A stretch of DNA of 31,428 nucleotides from Lachnospiraceae bacterium UBA1766 (GCA_002314715.1 DCGY01000085.1:17236-48663); one strand, 5' to 3'; shown: positions 14,322-22,645, counted from the stretch's first letter. The notes: a model not told the origin generated them from the letters alone. Made by a program: numbers and translations.

Positions 14322-16910
14322 TTACCTCTCCTTTAAAACAGCCGCCAAATGATCCCCCTCTACAGTCATGAGAATGGTATCCTTGGGGCCTACTTCACCG
14401 GACAAAATCATCTTTGCAGCCAGTGTTTCCACATTCTTTTGCAGGAAACGCTTTAAGGGTCTTGCCCCATATACGGGATCATAGCTTTCACGAACCACAT
14501 ATTCTCTGGCTTCATCGCTCAGTTCTATGGTAAGCTCCTTATCCGCAAGACGACGATTTACATCCTTTAACAATAAATCAATAATGCCCGAAATATTGTC
14601 TTTGGTCAATGGTTTAAACAAAATTGTTTCATCCAGTCGATTTAAAAACTCCGGTCTGAAATGAGCTCGAAGCTCCTGCATCACTTCATTGACCGCCTCT
14701 TTGGAAATTTCTCCCTCCGGAGTAATTCCCTCCAGAAGGTTTGCCGCGCCAATATTGGAGGTCATAATCAGAATGGTATTTTTGAAATCCACGGTTCTGC
14801 CCTGGGAGTCGGTAATACGTCCATCGTCCAACACCTGTAAAAGAATATTGAAAACATCCGGATGGGCCTTCTCAATTTCGTCGAATAAAACCACGGAATA
14901 CGGCTTTCTTCGAACTGCTTCTGTCAGCTGGCCTCCCTCTTCGTAACCAACATATCCGGGAGGTGCTCCCACCAGACGGGATACCGAATGTTTCTCCATA
15001 TATTCACTCATATCGATACGAATCATGGTTTTCTCGTCATCAAACAGCACCTCTGCCAGACTTTTGGCCAATTCCGTCTTACCTACACCGGTAGGTCCCA
15101 AAAACAGGAAAGAGCCAATGGGTTTGGTAGGATCCTTAATTCCTGCCTTGGAACGAATAATTGCTTCACTGACCTTGGTAACACCTTCCTCCTGGCCAAT
15201 GACTCTTTTGTGCAATTCCTCATCCAAATGAAGGGTTTTATTTCGCTCGCTTTCCGTAAGTTTGGATACCGGGATTCCGGTCCAACGGGAAACAATTCTG
15301 GCGATTTCCTCCTCTGTCACCTTTTCACGTACCAAAGAAAGCTTGGTTTTGTCGATTTTCTCTTCCTCATCCTGCAGCTGTTTCTTTAATGCAGGCAACT
15401 TGCCGTAGCTAAGTTCCGCTGCCTTTTCCAAGTTTCCTTCTCTTTGTGCAATTTGAATATCTTTGTTCATTTGATCGATTTGCTCACGTAATTTGGACAA
15501 ACGCTCTACGGAAGCCTTTTCGTTGTCCCAGGCTGCCTTTTTGCCGGCAAACTCTTCCTTTAACTGCGCCAACTCTTTTTGGAGATTGGCCAGTCTTTCC
15601 TGACTTAATCGGTCCTCTTCCTTCTTTAAGGCTGCTTCTTCGATTTGCAACAGAAGAATTTTTCGATTGCACTCATCCAATTCGGAAGGCATACTGTCAA
15701 GCTCCGTTTTAATCAGCGCACAAGCCTCATCCACCAAATCAATTGCCTTATCCGGAAGGAAACGGTCGGAAATATAACGATTGGATAAAACCGCCGCACT
15801 TACCAGCGCATTATCCACGATTTTCACTCCATGGTAAACCTCATAGCGCTCCTTTAAACCACGAAGAATGGAAATGGTATCTTCTACGGTAGGTTCCTCC
15901 ACCAATACCGGTTGGAAACGTCTCTCCAAAGCCGGATCCTTCTCAATGTACTGACGGTATTCGTCCAATGTAGTGGCACCGATACAATGCAGTTCCCCAC
16001 GCGCTAACATTGGCTTCAGCATATTTCCCGCATCCAAAGCGCCATCGGTTTTTCCCGCACCTACAATGGTATGCAATTCATCAATAAAAAGGATAATTTG
16101 GCCATCGGAAGCCTTTACATCCTCCAAAACCGCCTTTAAACGTTCCTCAAACTCGCCTCTGTATTTTGCTCCTGCTACCAAAGCACCCATATCCAATGCA
16201 AAAATACGCTTATCCTTTAAACCAAGGGGCACATCTCCTGCCACAATTCGTTGCGCAAGTCCCTCTACCACCGCAGTCTTACCTACACCGGGTTCTCCAA
16301 TCAGAACCGGGTTATTCTTGGTCTTACGGGACAGAATTCGAATGATATTTCGGATTTCATTATCACGTCCGATGACCGGATCCATTTTCTGACTCTTGGT
16401 TTTCTCTACCAAATCCACACCGTACTTTTCCAGTGTATCATAGGTGGCTTCCGGATTGTCACTGGTTACTCTTTGATTTCCTCTAACAGTGGAAAGTGCC
16501 TTCAAAAAACGTTCCACGGTAATCCCATACTCTTTAAAAATTTCCCCAATTTCTTTGTTGGGATTTTTTAACATGGTCAGGAATAAATGCTCCACGGATA
16601 CATATTCGTCCCCCAACCGCTTTGCTTCATCCTCTGCGGTCACCAATACCTTATTTAAGTACTGTCCCACATAAGGATTTCCGCCCTGAACCTTCACTCT
16701 CTTGGAAAGTGCCTGCTCCACACGATTCAAAAAATGAGTTTTTTGAATCTCCATTTTCTCGATTAATTTCAAAATCAGGCTGTCGTCAATGGTTAACAGG
16801 CTGTACAGAAGATGTTCCTGTTCAATTTCCTGATTGCCGTACTCCATTGCCAGCTTTTCACATTTGTCTACTGCTTCCAACGACTTTTGTGTAAACTTCT
16901 GAATATTCAT
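14322..16910 (-). CDS. clpB: ATP-dependent disaggregase ClpB
   Basis: An 862-residue Hsp100 chaperone that, with DnaK, threads aggregated proteins through a hexameric ring. It has an N-terminal Clp repeat domain (1-about 145), a first AAA+ domain with GEPGVGKTAVVEG, a long middle coiled-coil domain (about 400-520, rich in Lys, Glu and Leu) that marks ClpB rather than ClpC, and a second AAA+ domain with GPTGVGKTELAKS and the AAA sensor/arginine-finger regions. Start at ATG 16910 with GGGAGG 8 nt upstream; an earlier in-frame start at 16928 overlaps this site. I found neither a CIRCE element nor a clear CtsR repeat upstream. Confidence 0.97.
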   Translation of the reverse strand: MNIQKFTQKSLEAVDKCEKLAMEYGNQEIEQEHLLYSLLTIDDSLILKLIEKMEIQKTHFLNRVEQALSKRVKVQGGNPYVGQYLNKVLVTAEDEAKRLGDEYVSVEHLFLTMLKNPNKEIGEIFKEYGITVERFLKALSTVRGNQRVTSDNPEATYDTLEKYGVDLVEKTKSQKMDPVIGRDNEIRNIIRILSRKTKNNPVLIGEPGVGKTAVVEGLAQRIVAGDVPLGLKDKRIFALDMGALVAGAKYRGEFEERLKAVLEDVKASDGQIILFIDELHTIVGAGKTDGALDAGNMLKPMLARGELHCIGATTLDEYRQYIEKDPALERRFQPVLVEEPTVEDTISILRGLKERYEVYHGVKIVDNALVSAAVLSNRYISDRFLPDKAIDLVDEACALIKTELDSMPSELDECNRKILLLQIEEAALKKEEDRLSQERLANLQKELAQLKEEFAGKKAAWDNEKASVERLSKLREQIDQMNKDIQIAQREGNLEKAAELSYGKLPALKKQLQDEEEKIDKTKLSLVREKVTEEEIARIVSRWTGIPVSKLTESERNKTLHLDEELHKRVIGQEEGVTKVSEAIIRSKAGIKDPTKPIGSFLFLGPTGVGKTELAKSLAEVLFDDEKTMIRIDMSEYMEKHSVSRLVGAPPGYVGYEEGGQLTEAVRRKPYSVVLFDEIEKAHPDVFNILLQVLDDGRITDSQGRTVDFKNTILIMTSNIGAANLLEGITPEGEISKEAVNEVMQELRAHFRPEFLNRLDETILFKPLTKDNISGIIDLLLKDVNRRLADKELTIELSDEAREYVVRESYDPVYGARPLKRFLQKNVETLAAKMILSGEVGPKDTILMTVEGDHLAAVLKER

Positions 16911-16958
16911 ATTTTCATCCTCCCTCAATGATTTTGAAAGGCATTTCTTTTTGTCTGT

Positions 16959-16987
16959 TCTATAATAACTATAACACCATTTGTCAT
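16959..16987 (-). promoter_or_regulatory. Probable promoter of clpB
   Basis: On the minus strand ATGACA (complement of 16982-16987), a 17-nt spacer and TATAGA (complement of 16959-16964). An overlapping alternative is TTGATT (16990-16995) with a 16-nt spacer to TATAGT (16968-16973). Either would start transcription 40-50 nt before the ATG. Confidence 0.5.
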
Positions 16988-17008
16988 AAAATCAAGAAAG
17001 AAATTCTT

Positions 17009-17046
17009 AAATAAAAATAAACTGAATTCCTGCGAATCCAGTTTAT
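17009..17046 (-). terminator. Terminator of the csoR-copA operon
   Basis: On the minus strand ATAAACTGGATTC pairs with GAATTCAGTTTAT (13 bp including one G-U) around a GCAG loop, complement of 17017-17046, and is followed by TTTTATTT. It lies about 40 nt after the copA stop and before the clpB promoter. Confidence 0.9.
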
Positions 17047-17088
17047 CTTTTGTTTTTCTCCTATTATGTCCTGACTGCAGTAAATATC

Positions 17089-17307
17089 TTAGTTCACGTT
17101 CTCTACCGATACTACCTCATAACCGGCCTTGGTTACCGCCTCAGTCAGTGCTTCATCGGCAATCTCACTGTTTAAGGTTATCAATGCACTCTTTTCCTCC
17201 AGGCTCATGGTCACATTTCCTGCTCCGGCCAGTTCTTCCAAAGCCTTTTGTACTCTTCCGGTACAGTGACTACACATCATTCCCTCAATTATCATTTTCT
17301 TTGTCAT
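17089..17307 (-). CDS. Candidate internally initiated CopZ-like copper chaperone
   Basis: Within the copA frame, AGGAGG (complement of 17316-17321) stands exactly 8 nt before an in-frame ATG (17305-17307). Starting there gives a 72-residue protein MTKKMIIEGMMCSHCTGRVQ... that is just one HMA domain with the CxxC copper site, the size of a free CopZ chaperone. The start sits at the natural domain boundary after the linker, which favours a real start over chance. It would let one gene make both pump and chaperone. Not proven; the Lys/Glu codons of the linker could yield an AGGAGG by chance. Confidence 0.5.
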   Translation of the reverse strand: MTKKMIIEGMMCSHCTGRVQKALEELAGAGNVTMSLEEKSALITLNSEIADEALTEAVTKAGYEVVSVENVN

Positions 17308-19833
17308 CTTTTTTTCCTCCTGCATTTGTTTTTGTTCTGTGAAAATCTCTTCTACCTGTGTTTCCCCACATTTGACATCCGCTGCCCCATTCTGACATTC
17401 GTTTTGTTCCTTGCCAAAGGGACCCGAAAAAACTCTTAAACGCAAAGCATTGGTCACCACAAATACACTGCTGAAGCTCATTGCCGCTGCTCCGAACATA
17501 GGGGATAACCGAAGCCCGAAGGGCAAATAAAATAACCCTGCCGCCAACGGAATCCCTATGCAATTATAGAAAAATGCCCAAAACAGATTTTGCTTGATAT
17601 TCCGAAGGACCGCTCTTCCCAGTGCAATCGCCGTTACTACATCCTTCAAATCACTTCGCATCAGGATTACGTCCGCGCTCTCCATGGCGATATCCGTGCC
17701 GGCACCAATAGCCATTCCCACGTGAGCGGTTGTAAGTGCCGGTGCATCATTGATTCCGTCCCCAACCATACACACCTTACGTCCCTGCTCCTGCAGCAAT
17801 CGTATTTTCTGCTCCTTTTCACCCGGAAGCACCTGAGCAATGACCCGGTTAATATCCACCTGTTCCCGAACCGCCTCTGCCGTAAGCGCATTGTCACCGG
17901 TCAGCATGATTACCTCTATTCCCATCTCCCGAAGCTTGGCTACCGCCTGCTTCGAGGTTTTCTTCACCTGATCCGCCACCAAAATGACACCGATTACCGA
18001 TTTATTTCCCTGCAAATCCTCCAATCCCACATAAAGGGGAGTAAGACCACGATTGGCAGCTTCTTCCCCTGCCAATTGTATTTCCTTTGAAAAGGCTAAC
18101 CGGTTCTCCTGCATAAGCAAAAGATTTCCCACAAAAATCCGTGTCCCCTGTGGAAGCACACAAGGTTCTCCACTCACTCGAATACCATTTTCATCACTTG
18201 GTCCGTCTGTCACCAAACCGTCATTTCTACAAATGTATTCCCGACACAACGTACCCTGTACGCCCCGTCCGAAGACCGATTGAAAAGCTTCCATTGGAAT
18301 TTCGCTTACTCCTACCCGGTCACCTTCTCTGCAAATGGCTTCGGCCATGGGATGCTCACTTTTTTTCTCCAAGCCGTATACCAGTGTTAGTAAATCTGTG
18401 GTGGAAATTCCCCCTCGAAAGAGTTCGATTTCCATCACATGAAGTTTTCCTTCCGTAATCGTACCGGTCTTGTCCAACACTACCGTATCAATATCCCGAA
18501 GCGCCTGCAGGCTTTCCCCGGACTTAACCAGAATCCCTCGATTGGCTCCCACACCGGTTCCTACCATAATTGCTACCGGTGTAGCCAACCCAAGGGCACA
18601 AGGGCAGGAAATCACCAATACCGCGATGGCACAGGAAATGGCGAACTCCGCATCCGCACCCAAAAGCAGCCAAATTACCAGTGTAAGTAACGATATTCCC
18701 ATAACCACCGGTACAAAAATACCGGCCACACGGTCTGCCAGTTTTGCTATAGGTGCCTTGCTTCCTCCGGCCTCCTCCACCAGATGTATGATTTGGGCCA
18801 GCGTGGTATCTTCCCCCACCTTTTCCGCACGGCAACGAATAAATCCGGTCAGATTTATGGTTGCACCAATCACCCGGTCTCCCACCTGCTTTTCTGCCGG
18901 AATACTTTCCCCGGTAATTGCCGATTCGTCGATGCCGGTATAACCTTCCAGAATTTGCGCATCCACAGGAATTCTTCCTCCCGGCTTCACCACAAAAATA
19001 TCTCCCACACAGATACTTTCTGTGGGCACTTCCTTTTCTTTTCCCTGTTCATCCAAAACAATGGCCGTTGTCGGAGACAAATTCATTAATTTTCGGAGTG
19101 CTTCTCCGGTTTTTCCCTTGGATTTACCTTCCAAATACTTCCCTACCGTTACCAGCGTCAAAATCATTCCGGCAGATTCAAAATACAAGTCATGGTGATA
19201 TCGGTGTACCAGTTCCTCAAGACCATGGTTCATGCCATACGCCATTCGATACATGGCGAAAATACCATAAACTACGGATGCGGTTGCACCAAGAGCCACC
19301 AGACTGTCCATATTGGGACTTTTATGAAGGAGTGTCTTAAATCCCACCCGAAAATATTTCTGATTCAAAAATAATATGGGAAGCAAAAGCAACAATTGCG
19401 TCAACGCAAAACTGATTCCGTTCTCCGGACCGGGAAGGGAAACCGAAAGCATCTGTCCCACCATAGGCCCCATGGCAACATACATTAACGGAATCAAAAA
19501 GAGAATAGAGAGAAACAATCGTTTCCGCAAAACCTCCGCTTCCCTGTTTTCCTCCTTGGATGTCGACTTGGACCTATCCTCCTCATCTTTTTCCAAAAAT
19601 GCTCCGTAGCCTGCTTTCACCACAGCAGCTATGATTGCATCTGTATTTATTTTTTCCTCCCGAAAGGAAACTTCCATCTTCTCTGTGAGAAGATTTACAC
19701 TTACCACTTCTACTCCCTCCAGCGCCCTTACCGCCTTTTCCACATGGGAAGAACAGGCCGAGCAGGTCATTCCGGTAACACGAAATCGTTCTTTCATCTC
19801 AAAATCACATCCATTTCCTTTTGTTGTTTCCAT
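17089..19833 (-). CDS. copA: Copper-exporting P-type ATPase CopA with N- and C-terminal HMA domains
   Basis: A 914-residue P1B-type ATPase that pumps Cu(I) out of the cytoplasm. The N-terminal HMA domain has GMTCSAC (C24, C27). The membrane copper site is C410-P411-C412; the phosphorylated Asp is D454 in DKTGT; the HP motif is SEHPMAEA; the hinge is VGDGINDAP. Unusually, after the last membrane helices a Cys-containing acidic linker leads to a second HMA domain with GMMCSHC (residues 843-914), resembling a fused CopZ chaperone. The ATG 7 nt after the csoR stop has a poor ribosome binding site, so it is probably translated by coupling. Repressed by CsoR through the upstream operators. Confidence 0.96.
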   Translation of the reverse strand: METTKGNGCDFEMKERFRVTGMTCSACSSHVEKAVRALEGVEVVSVNLLTEKMEVSFREEKINTDAIIAAVVKAGYGAFLEKDEEDRSKSTSKEENREAEVLRKRLFLSILFLIPLMYVAMGPMVGQMLSVSLPGPENGISFALTQLLLLLPILFLNQKYFRVGFKTLLHKSPNMDSLVALGATASVVYGIFAMYRMAYGMNHGLEELVHRYHHDLYFESAGMILTLVTVGKYLEGKSKGKTGEALRKLMNLSPTTAIVLDEQGKEKEVPTESICVGDIFVVKPGGRIPVDAQILEGYTGIDESAITGESIPAEKQVGDRVIGATINLTGFIRCRAEKVGEDTTLAQIIHLVEEAGGSKAPIAKLADRVAGIFVPVVMGISLLTLVIWLLLGADAEFAISCAIAVLVISCPCALGLATPVAIMVGTGVGANRGILVKSGESLQALRDIDTVVLDKTGTITEGKLHVMEIELFRGGISTTDLLTLVYGLEKKSEHPMAEAICREGDRVGVSEIPMEAFQSVFGRGVQGTLCREYICRNDGLVTDGPSDENGIRVSGEPCVLPQGTRIFVGNLLLMQENRLAFSKEIQLAGEEAANRGLTPLYVGLEDLQGNKSVIGVILVADQVKKTSKQAVAKLREMGIEVIMLTGDNALTAEAVREQVDINRVIAQVLPGEKEQKIRLLQEQGRKVCMVGDGINDAPALTTAHVGMAIGAGTDIAMESADVILMRSDLKDVVTAIALGRAVLRNIKQNLFWAFFYNCIGIPLAAGLFYLPFGLRLSPMFGAAAMSFSSVFVVTNALRLRVFSGPFGKEQNECQNGAADVKCGETQVEEIFTEQKQMQEEKKMTKKMIIEGMMCSHCTGRVQKALEELAGAGNVTMSLEEKSALITLNSEIADEALTEAVTKAGYEVVSVENVN

Positions 19834-19840
19834 TTGCTGT

Positions 19841-20161
19841 CTATTTTAGTTTCTTCATCAGCTCCAGGGTTTCCTCCATGATTTCAGTATTCCCTTTTTG
19901 AATTTCTTCAATCACACAGGAATCCATATGCTCCTTTAATATCAGATAGCCAAAAGACTGAAGAGCGCTTTCCACGGCTGCCACTTGCGTCAAAATATCA
20001 CCGCAATATCGATTTTCCTCCAGCATTCTCCCAATACCGTTTAACTGTCCCACCATCCGATTCAGGCGGTTTGATAACTGCTTTACTTCTTCAGTGGACC
20101 TGGGGGTGTTCTTTTTATGGCAACAGCATTCCGGCTGTTCCGGTTTATTTGTTTCTGTCAT
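19841..20161 (-). CDS. csoR: Copper-sensing transcriptional repressor CsoR
   Basis: A 106-residue all-helical repressor of the CsoR/RcnR (DUF156) family. The Cu(I) ligands of CsoR are present as C53, H78 and C82 (RYCGD...KEHMDSC), which indicates copper rather than nickel/cobalt or formaldehyde sensing. The N-terminus adds an unusual CCCH at 12-15. Start at ATG 20161 with GAGG 6 nt upstream; upstream in-frame ATG and TTG codons overlap that site. It heads the csoR-copA operon, with a 7-nt gap to copA, and should repress itself via two palindromes in its own promoter region. Confidence 0.95.
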   Translation of the reverse strand: MTETNKPEQPECCCHKKNTPRSTEEVKQLSNRLNRMVGQLNGIGRMLEENRYCGDILTQVAAVESALQSFGYLILKEHMDSCVIEEIQKGNTEIMEETLELMKKLK

Positions 20162-20177
20162 ATTCATCCTCACATTT

Positions 20178-20233
20178 CGCAATCCGGTTATATTTCGTAT
20201 TCAACTCTATGAGCGAAAACGCTACTGATTGCG
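20178..20233 (-). repeat. Shared leader element, copy B (upstream of csoR)
   Basis: The partner of the 56-bp element at 12710-12765, with 44/56 identical bases and no gaps. As minus-strand RNA its ends pair perfectly (TCGCAATC with GATTGCGA, 8 bp including the flanking base pair), and AGCG-TTTT-CGCT forms an inner hairpin. It lies about 44 nt after the predicted start of the copper operon and ends 16 nt before the csoR ATG. Confidence 0.6.
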
Positions 20234-20248
20234 ACACTCTCTTTCCTG

Positions 20249-20267
20249 TATACCCCATAGGGGTATA
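20249..20267. promoter_or_regulatory. CsoR operator 1
   Basis: Perfect 8-3-8 palindrome TATACCCC-ATA-GGGGTATA, a typical CsoR-type box. It lies just downstream of the predicted csoR transcription start, so bound repressor would block initiation or elongation. Confidence 0.85.
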
Positions 20268-20282
20268 TTCCGTTGTTCTTAC

Positions 20283-20313
20283 ATTATACCCCCACGGGGT
20301 ATTTGTTTGTCAA
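20283..20313 (-). promoter_or_regulatory. Promoter of the csoR-copA operon, 19-bp spacer
   Basis: On the minus strand a perfect TTGACA (complement of 20308-20313) and a perfect TATAAT (complement of 20283-20288) are separated by 19 nt. The spacer is longer than optimal and contains CsoR operator 2. The predicted start is near 20277. Confidence 0.8.
20286..20302. promoter_or_regulatory. CsoR operator 2
   Basis: Perfect 7-3-7 palindrome ATACCCC-CAC-GGGGTAT that overlaps the -10 and fills the spacer of the csoR promoter. Its centre is 36 bp from that of operator 1. Confidence 0.85.
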
Positions 20314-20373
20314 GAGAAATTCTCTGTACAGGCTGATTTTTATGCCATAGGAACAGCCCTCACAAAAAATAAA

Positions 20374-20402
20374 TTGACATGAACCCTACAAAATGCTAAA
20401 CT
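20374..20402 (+). promoter_or_regulatory. Promoter of the cold-shock gene
   Basis: TTGACA at 20374-20379, a 17-nt spacer and TAAACT at 20397-20402. The start near 20409 gives a leader of about 150 nt, long as in other csp genes. It is divergent from the copper operon promoter. Confidence 0.65.
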
Positions 20403-20408
20403 TGTTTC

Positions 20409-20560
20409 GTATTCTAAATGAAAGTCATTGAACTCACATATTTTTGTAAGTTATTATCGCTTTTATGATGATTTACACAAATATGTGATTTTTTTGTCCT
20501 ACGTTTTAGAATCACCATACTAAAACGGGTTTGTCCCCATATTTTTAAGGAGGTACCATT
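20409..20560 (+). promoter_or_regulatory. Structured 5' leader of the cold-shock gene (possible thermosensor or attenuator)
   Basis: A 55-nt hairpin spans 20434-20488: 10 bp (TCACATATTT with AAATATGTGA), one mismatch, 5 bp (TGTAA/TTACA), then 8 further pairs including G-U, around a 7-nt loop. Seven Ts follow at 20489-20495, as in a terminator. ATTCTAAA (20411-20418) can pair with TTTAGAAT (20505-20512), enclosing that hairpin. CGTTTTAG (20502-20509) can instead pair with CTAAAACG (20520-20527). The last two pairings exclude each other. AAGGAGG lies 7 nt before the ATG. Confidence 0.6.
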
Positions 20561-20776
20561 ATGAACAACGGTACAGTTAAGTGGTTTAACGCACAGAAGG
20601 GTTACGGCTTCATTACTAACGAAGCTACCGGCGAAGAAGTATTCGTACACTTCTCAGCAATCAACGCAGAAGGCTTCAAGTCTCTTGAGGAAGGCCAGAA
20701 GGTTACTTTCGAGACCGAGAAGGATCCTGCTAACGACAGCAAGACTCGTGCAGTAAACGTAACAGTTGTAGCTTAA
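20561..20776 (+). CDS. Cold-shock protein (CspA/CspB family)
   Basis: A 71-residue single cold-shock domain that binds single-stranded RNA and DNA and acts as an RNA chaperone. RNP1 KGYGFI is at 13-18 and RNP2 VFVHF at 27-31. The length is slightly above the usual 65-70. A strong AAGGAGG, codons typical of highly expressed genes, a long structured leader and its own terminator indicate a monocistronic, highly expressed and probably temperature-regulated gene. Confidence 0.97.
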   Translation: MNNGTVKWFNAQKGYGFITNEATGEEVFVHFSAINAEGFKSLEEGQKVTFETEKDPANDSKTRAVNVTVVA

Positions 20777-20786
20777 TTACACAATC

Positions 20787-20825
20787 AAAAAAGAGTATCA
20801 TCAAAATAGATGATACTCTTTTTTT
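20787..20825 (+). terminator. Bidirectional terminator between csp and mntP
   Basis: GAGTATCATC (20793-20802) pairs with GATGATACTC (20809-20818) around AAAATA, flanked by A-run and T-run. It can therefore end the cold-shock transcript on the plus strand and the mntP transcript on the minus strand. Confidence 0.92.
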
Positions 20826-20843
20826 GTTTCTAAAAATTCTGTT

Positions 20844-21434
20844 TTATAAAAGTCCAATTCCTTTTACGAAAATCTCAATACCAATCAGAATCAGAATCAC
20901 ACCACCAAGAATATTGGCTTTGCCGGCCAGTTTTGTACCAACTTTCTTGCCAATCTTTAAGCCAACCATACAAATGACAAAGGTGACCACCGCTATAATC
21001 AAGGCACAAACAAAGGCCATCACCACACCATAATCCGCAATAGTGAATCCAACAGACAACGCGTCTATGGAGGTTGCAATTCCCTGTACCATCAATGCGC
21101 CCAAGCCTAAACCGGAAGCCTCAGTCTCTTCCTCCTCGTTTTTGATTCCATCCCATAACATCTTTCCGCCGATAATCAACAGAAGGACCAGTGCAAACCA
21201 GGGAATCATTTTCTCAAAAGCTGAGAAGTACTGTGCTATTGTATGTACACACACCCATCCGATCATAGGCATAGCCGCCTGAAATGCTGCAAACACACCT
21301 GCAATCTGACACATTCTGCTTTTTTTCATCCCCGACTCATTTAAGCCGTTTGCCAGAGATACCGAAAAAGCATCCATCGCAAGTCCTACACCCAACAGTA
21401 CACTATTCACAAAAAACATGAAATTCCAATTCAT
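20844..21434 (-). CDS. mntP: Manganese efflux pump MntP
   Basis: A 196-residue membrane protein of the MntP/YebN (DUF204) family with six hydrophobic helices arranged as an inverted repeat. The conserved acidic motifs are GLAMDAFSVSLANGL in the first half and ATSIDALSVGF in the second; the Asp residues are needed for Mn(II) export in characterised members. GGAGG lies 6 nt before the ATG. No yybP-ykoY manganese riboswitch fits into the 32-nt gap upstream; the gene follows natB-like permease and appears to be the last gene of that operon. Confidence 0.94.
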   Translation of the reverse strand: MNWNFMFFVNSVLLGVGLAMDAFSVSLANGLNESGMKKSRMCQIAGVFAAFQAAMPMIGWVCVHTIAQYFSAFEKMIPWFALVLLLIIGGKMLWDGIKNEEEETEASGLGLGALMVQGIATSIDALSVGFTIADYGVVMAFVCALIIAVVTFVICMVGLKIGKKVGTKLAGKANILGGVILILIGIEIFVKGIGLL

Positions 21435-21466
21435 AGTAAACCTCCGATTTTTCTAAAAACCCAAGC

Positions 21467-22645
21467 TTATTTTCCGAACATAATCTTTTCACTTCCAAAC
21501 ATCTTAGTAAGTCCGAAGGCCAGAACACCGGTCAATACCACATTGGTTACAATGGTGACGGCTAACTGGGACATCTGATAATTCGAAGAGAATACCCCAT
21601 TCATCATCATTACACTATTATAAATCGGAATAAAGAACTGCTTCAGTTCAATATTTTTTGCATTTCCAAACATGGGAATCAAGCTGATTGCCACATTCAC
21701 CAGCATCAAAGGAGAAATCATGGTGCCTGCCTCTTTGACACTCTTTGCGGTGGCTGAAAGGATTGCAATGACAGCTACCAATACAAATACCGTAGAAATA
21801 ATTACAAGGAACAATGTAACATAATCCATTGCGCCGTAAGAAATCGTAAGCTCCGCGTCATTTAAGGACATCATTTTGGGAAGCGATAAACTGGTTCCGA
21901 TAAAACTGGAAAGACCGGACAGGGAAGCAATAATACTTAAGCTGACAATTTTTCCCAAAGCCAAAGCACTTCTTGGCACCGGGGTAACCAATAAAGTAGC
22001 AATGGTACCTCTCTCCTTTTCACCGGCAATGGATTCCGGTGCAGCTGCCATACAGCCACTGAAAAGGAAGGTCATTATCAACATAGGTAACATTTTGGAT
22101 AAAAGGCTCGCAAAAACATCGGATTCCGTAGCGCAATCATACTCTTCCTCGCCACCATTCACATCCAGACGATTCGCGATAGACTCCTCGTATTGATTCA
22201 GAAACTCTTTCATCATACTGTAAAAGGTTCCGGAATTGGTTTCCGCAGAATTATAGTAAATCGCAACGTTGGGCGCCTGTTCTCCGGAAGCCACATTGTA
22301 GGTAGCGGTTTGCTGTATAAAATCGGTGGGGAAAATGATGAATCCATCCTTTTCTCCCTCCTTTAATTCCTCACGAATGGCATCCAAATCATAGGAATCT
22401 CCTACATTTGTCCACTCTACCGGCATCTGCTGAAGGGTAGCTTCCAATTCTGCCGGCATATTCTGTACATAAGCCTTACTAACATAATCCTCGGGGGTGG
22501 TCATGGTTTTCATCATGCCGTCTCCCATAAGCGTATACATCATATAAATCATTAATCCGGGCATTAAGATAGTGGTAAATACCATTCTCTTGTCCCCGAA
22601 GAAACGTGCCAATTCTTTTTTAATAACGACAAAAATATGGTTCAT
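21467..22645 (-). CDS. ABC-2 type transporter permease (NatB-like)
   Basis: A 392-residue permease with one N-terminal membrane helix, a long extracytoplasmic segment (about 40-185) and a cluster of five to six helices in the C-terminal half. The motif ESIAGEKERGTIATLLVTPVPR is typical of NatB-type ABC-2 exporters. Its ATG overlaps the TAA stop of the ATPase gene by one base, so the two are translationally coupled partners. In Bacillus, NatAB exports Na+ in response to stress; antibiotic or peptide export is equally possible here. Confidence 0.92.
   Translation of the reverse strand: MNHIFVVIKKELARFFGDKRMVFTTILMPGLMIYMMYTLMGDGMMKTMTTPEDYVSKAYVQNMPAELEATLQQMPVEWTNVGDSYDLDAIREELKEGEKDGFIIFPTDFIQQTATYNVASGEQAPNVAIYYNSAETNSGTFYSMMKEFLNQYEESIANRLDVNGGEEEYDCATESDVFASLLSKMLPMLIMTFLFSGCMAAAPESIAGEKERGTIATLLVTPVPRSALALGKIVSLSIIASLSGLSSFIGTSLSLPKMMSLNDAELTISYGAMDYVTLFLVIISTVFVLVAVIAILSATAKSVKEAGTMISPLMLVNVAISLIPMFGNAKNIELKQFFIPIYNSVMMMNGVFSSNYQMSQLAVTIVTNVVLTGVLAFGLTKMFGSEKIMFGK

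Noticed and set aside
16911..17008. CIRCE or CtsR operator upstream of clpB
   Set aside because: Neither TTAGCACTC-N9-GAGTGCTAA nor the GGTCAAA-type direct repeat can be found; only a plausible sigma-A promoter is present.
18470..18943. Long plus-strand open frame opposite copA (157 codons)
   Set aside because: It lies wholly inside copA on the other strand, has no family resemblance and no ribosome binding site context; it reflects the codon bias of copA.
21435..21466. yybP-ykoY manganese riboswitch before mntP
   Set aside because: Only 32 nt separate mntP from the permease gene, too short for the riboswitch.
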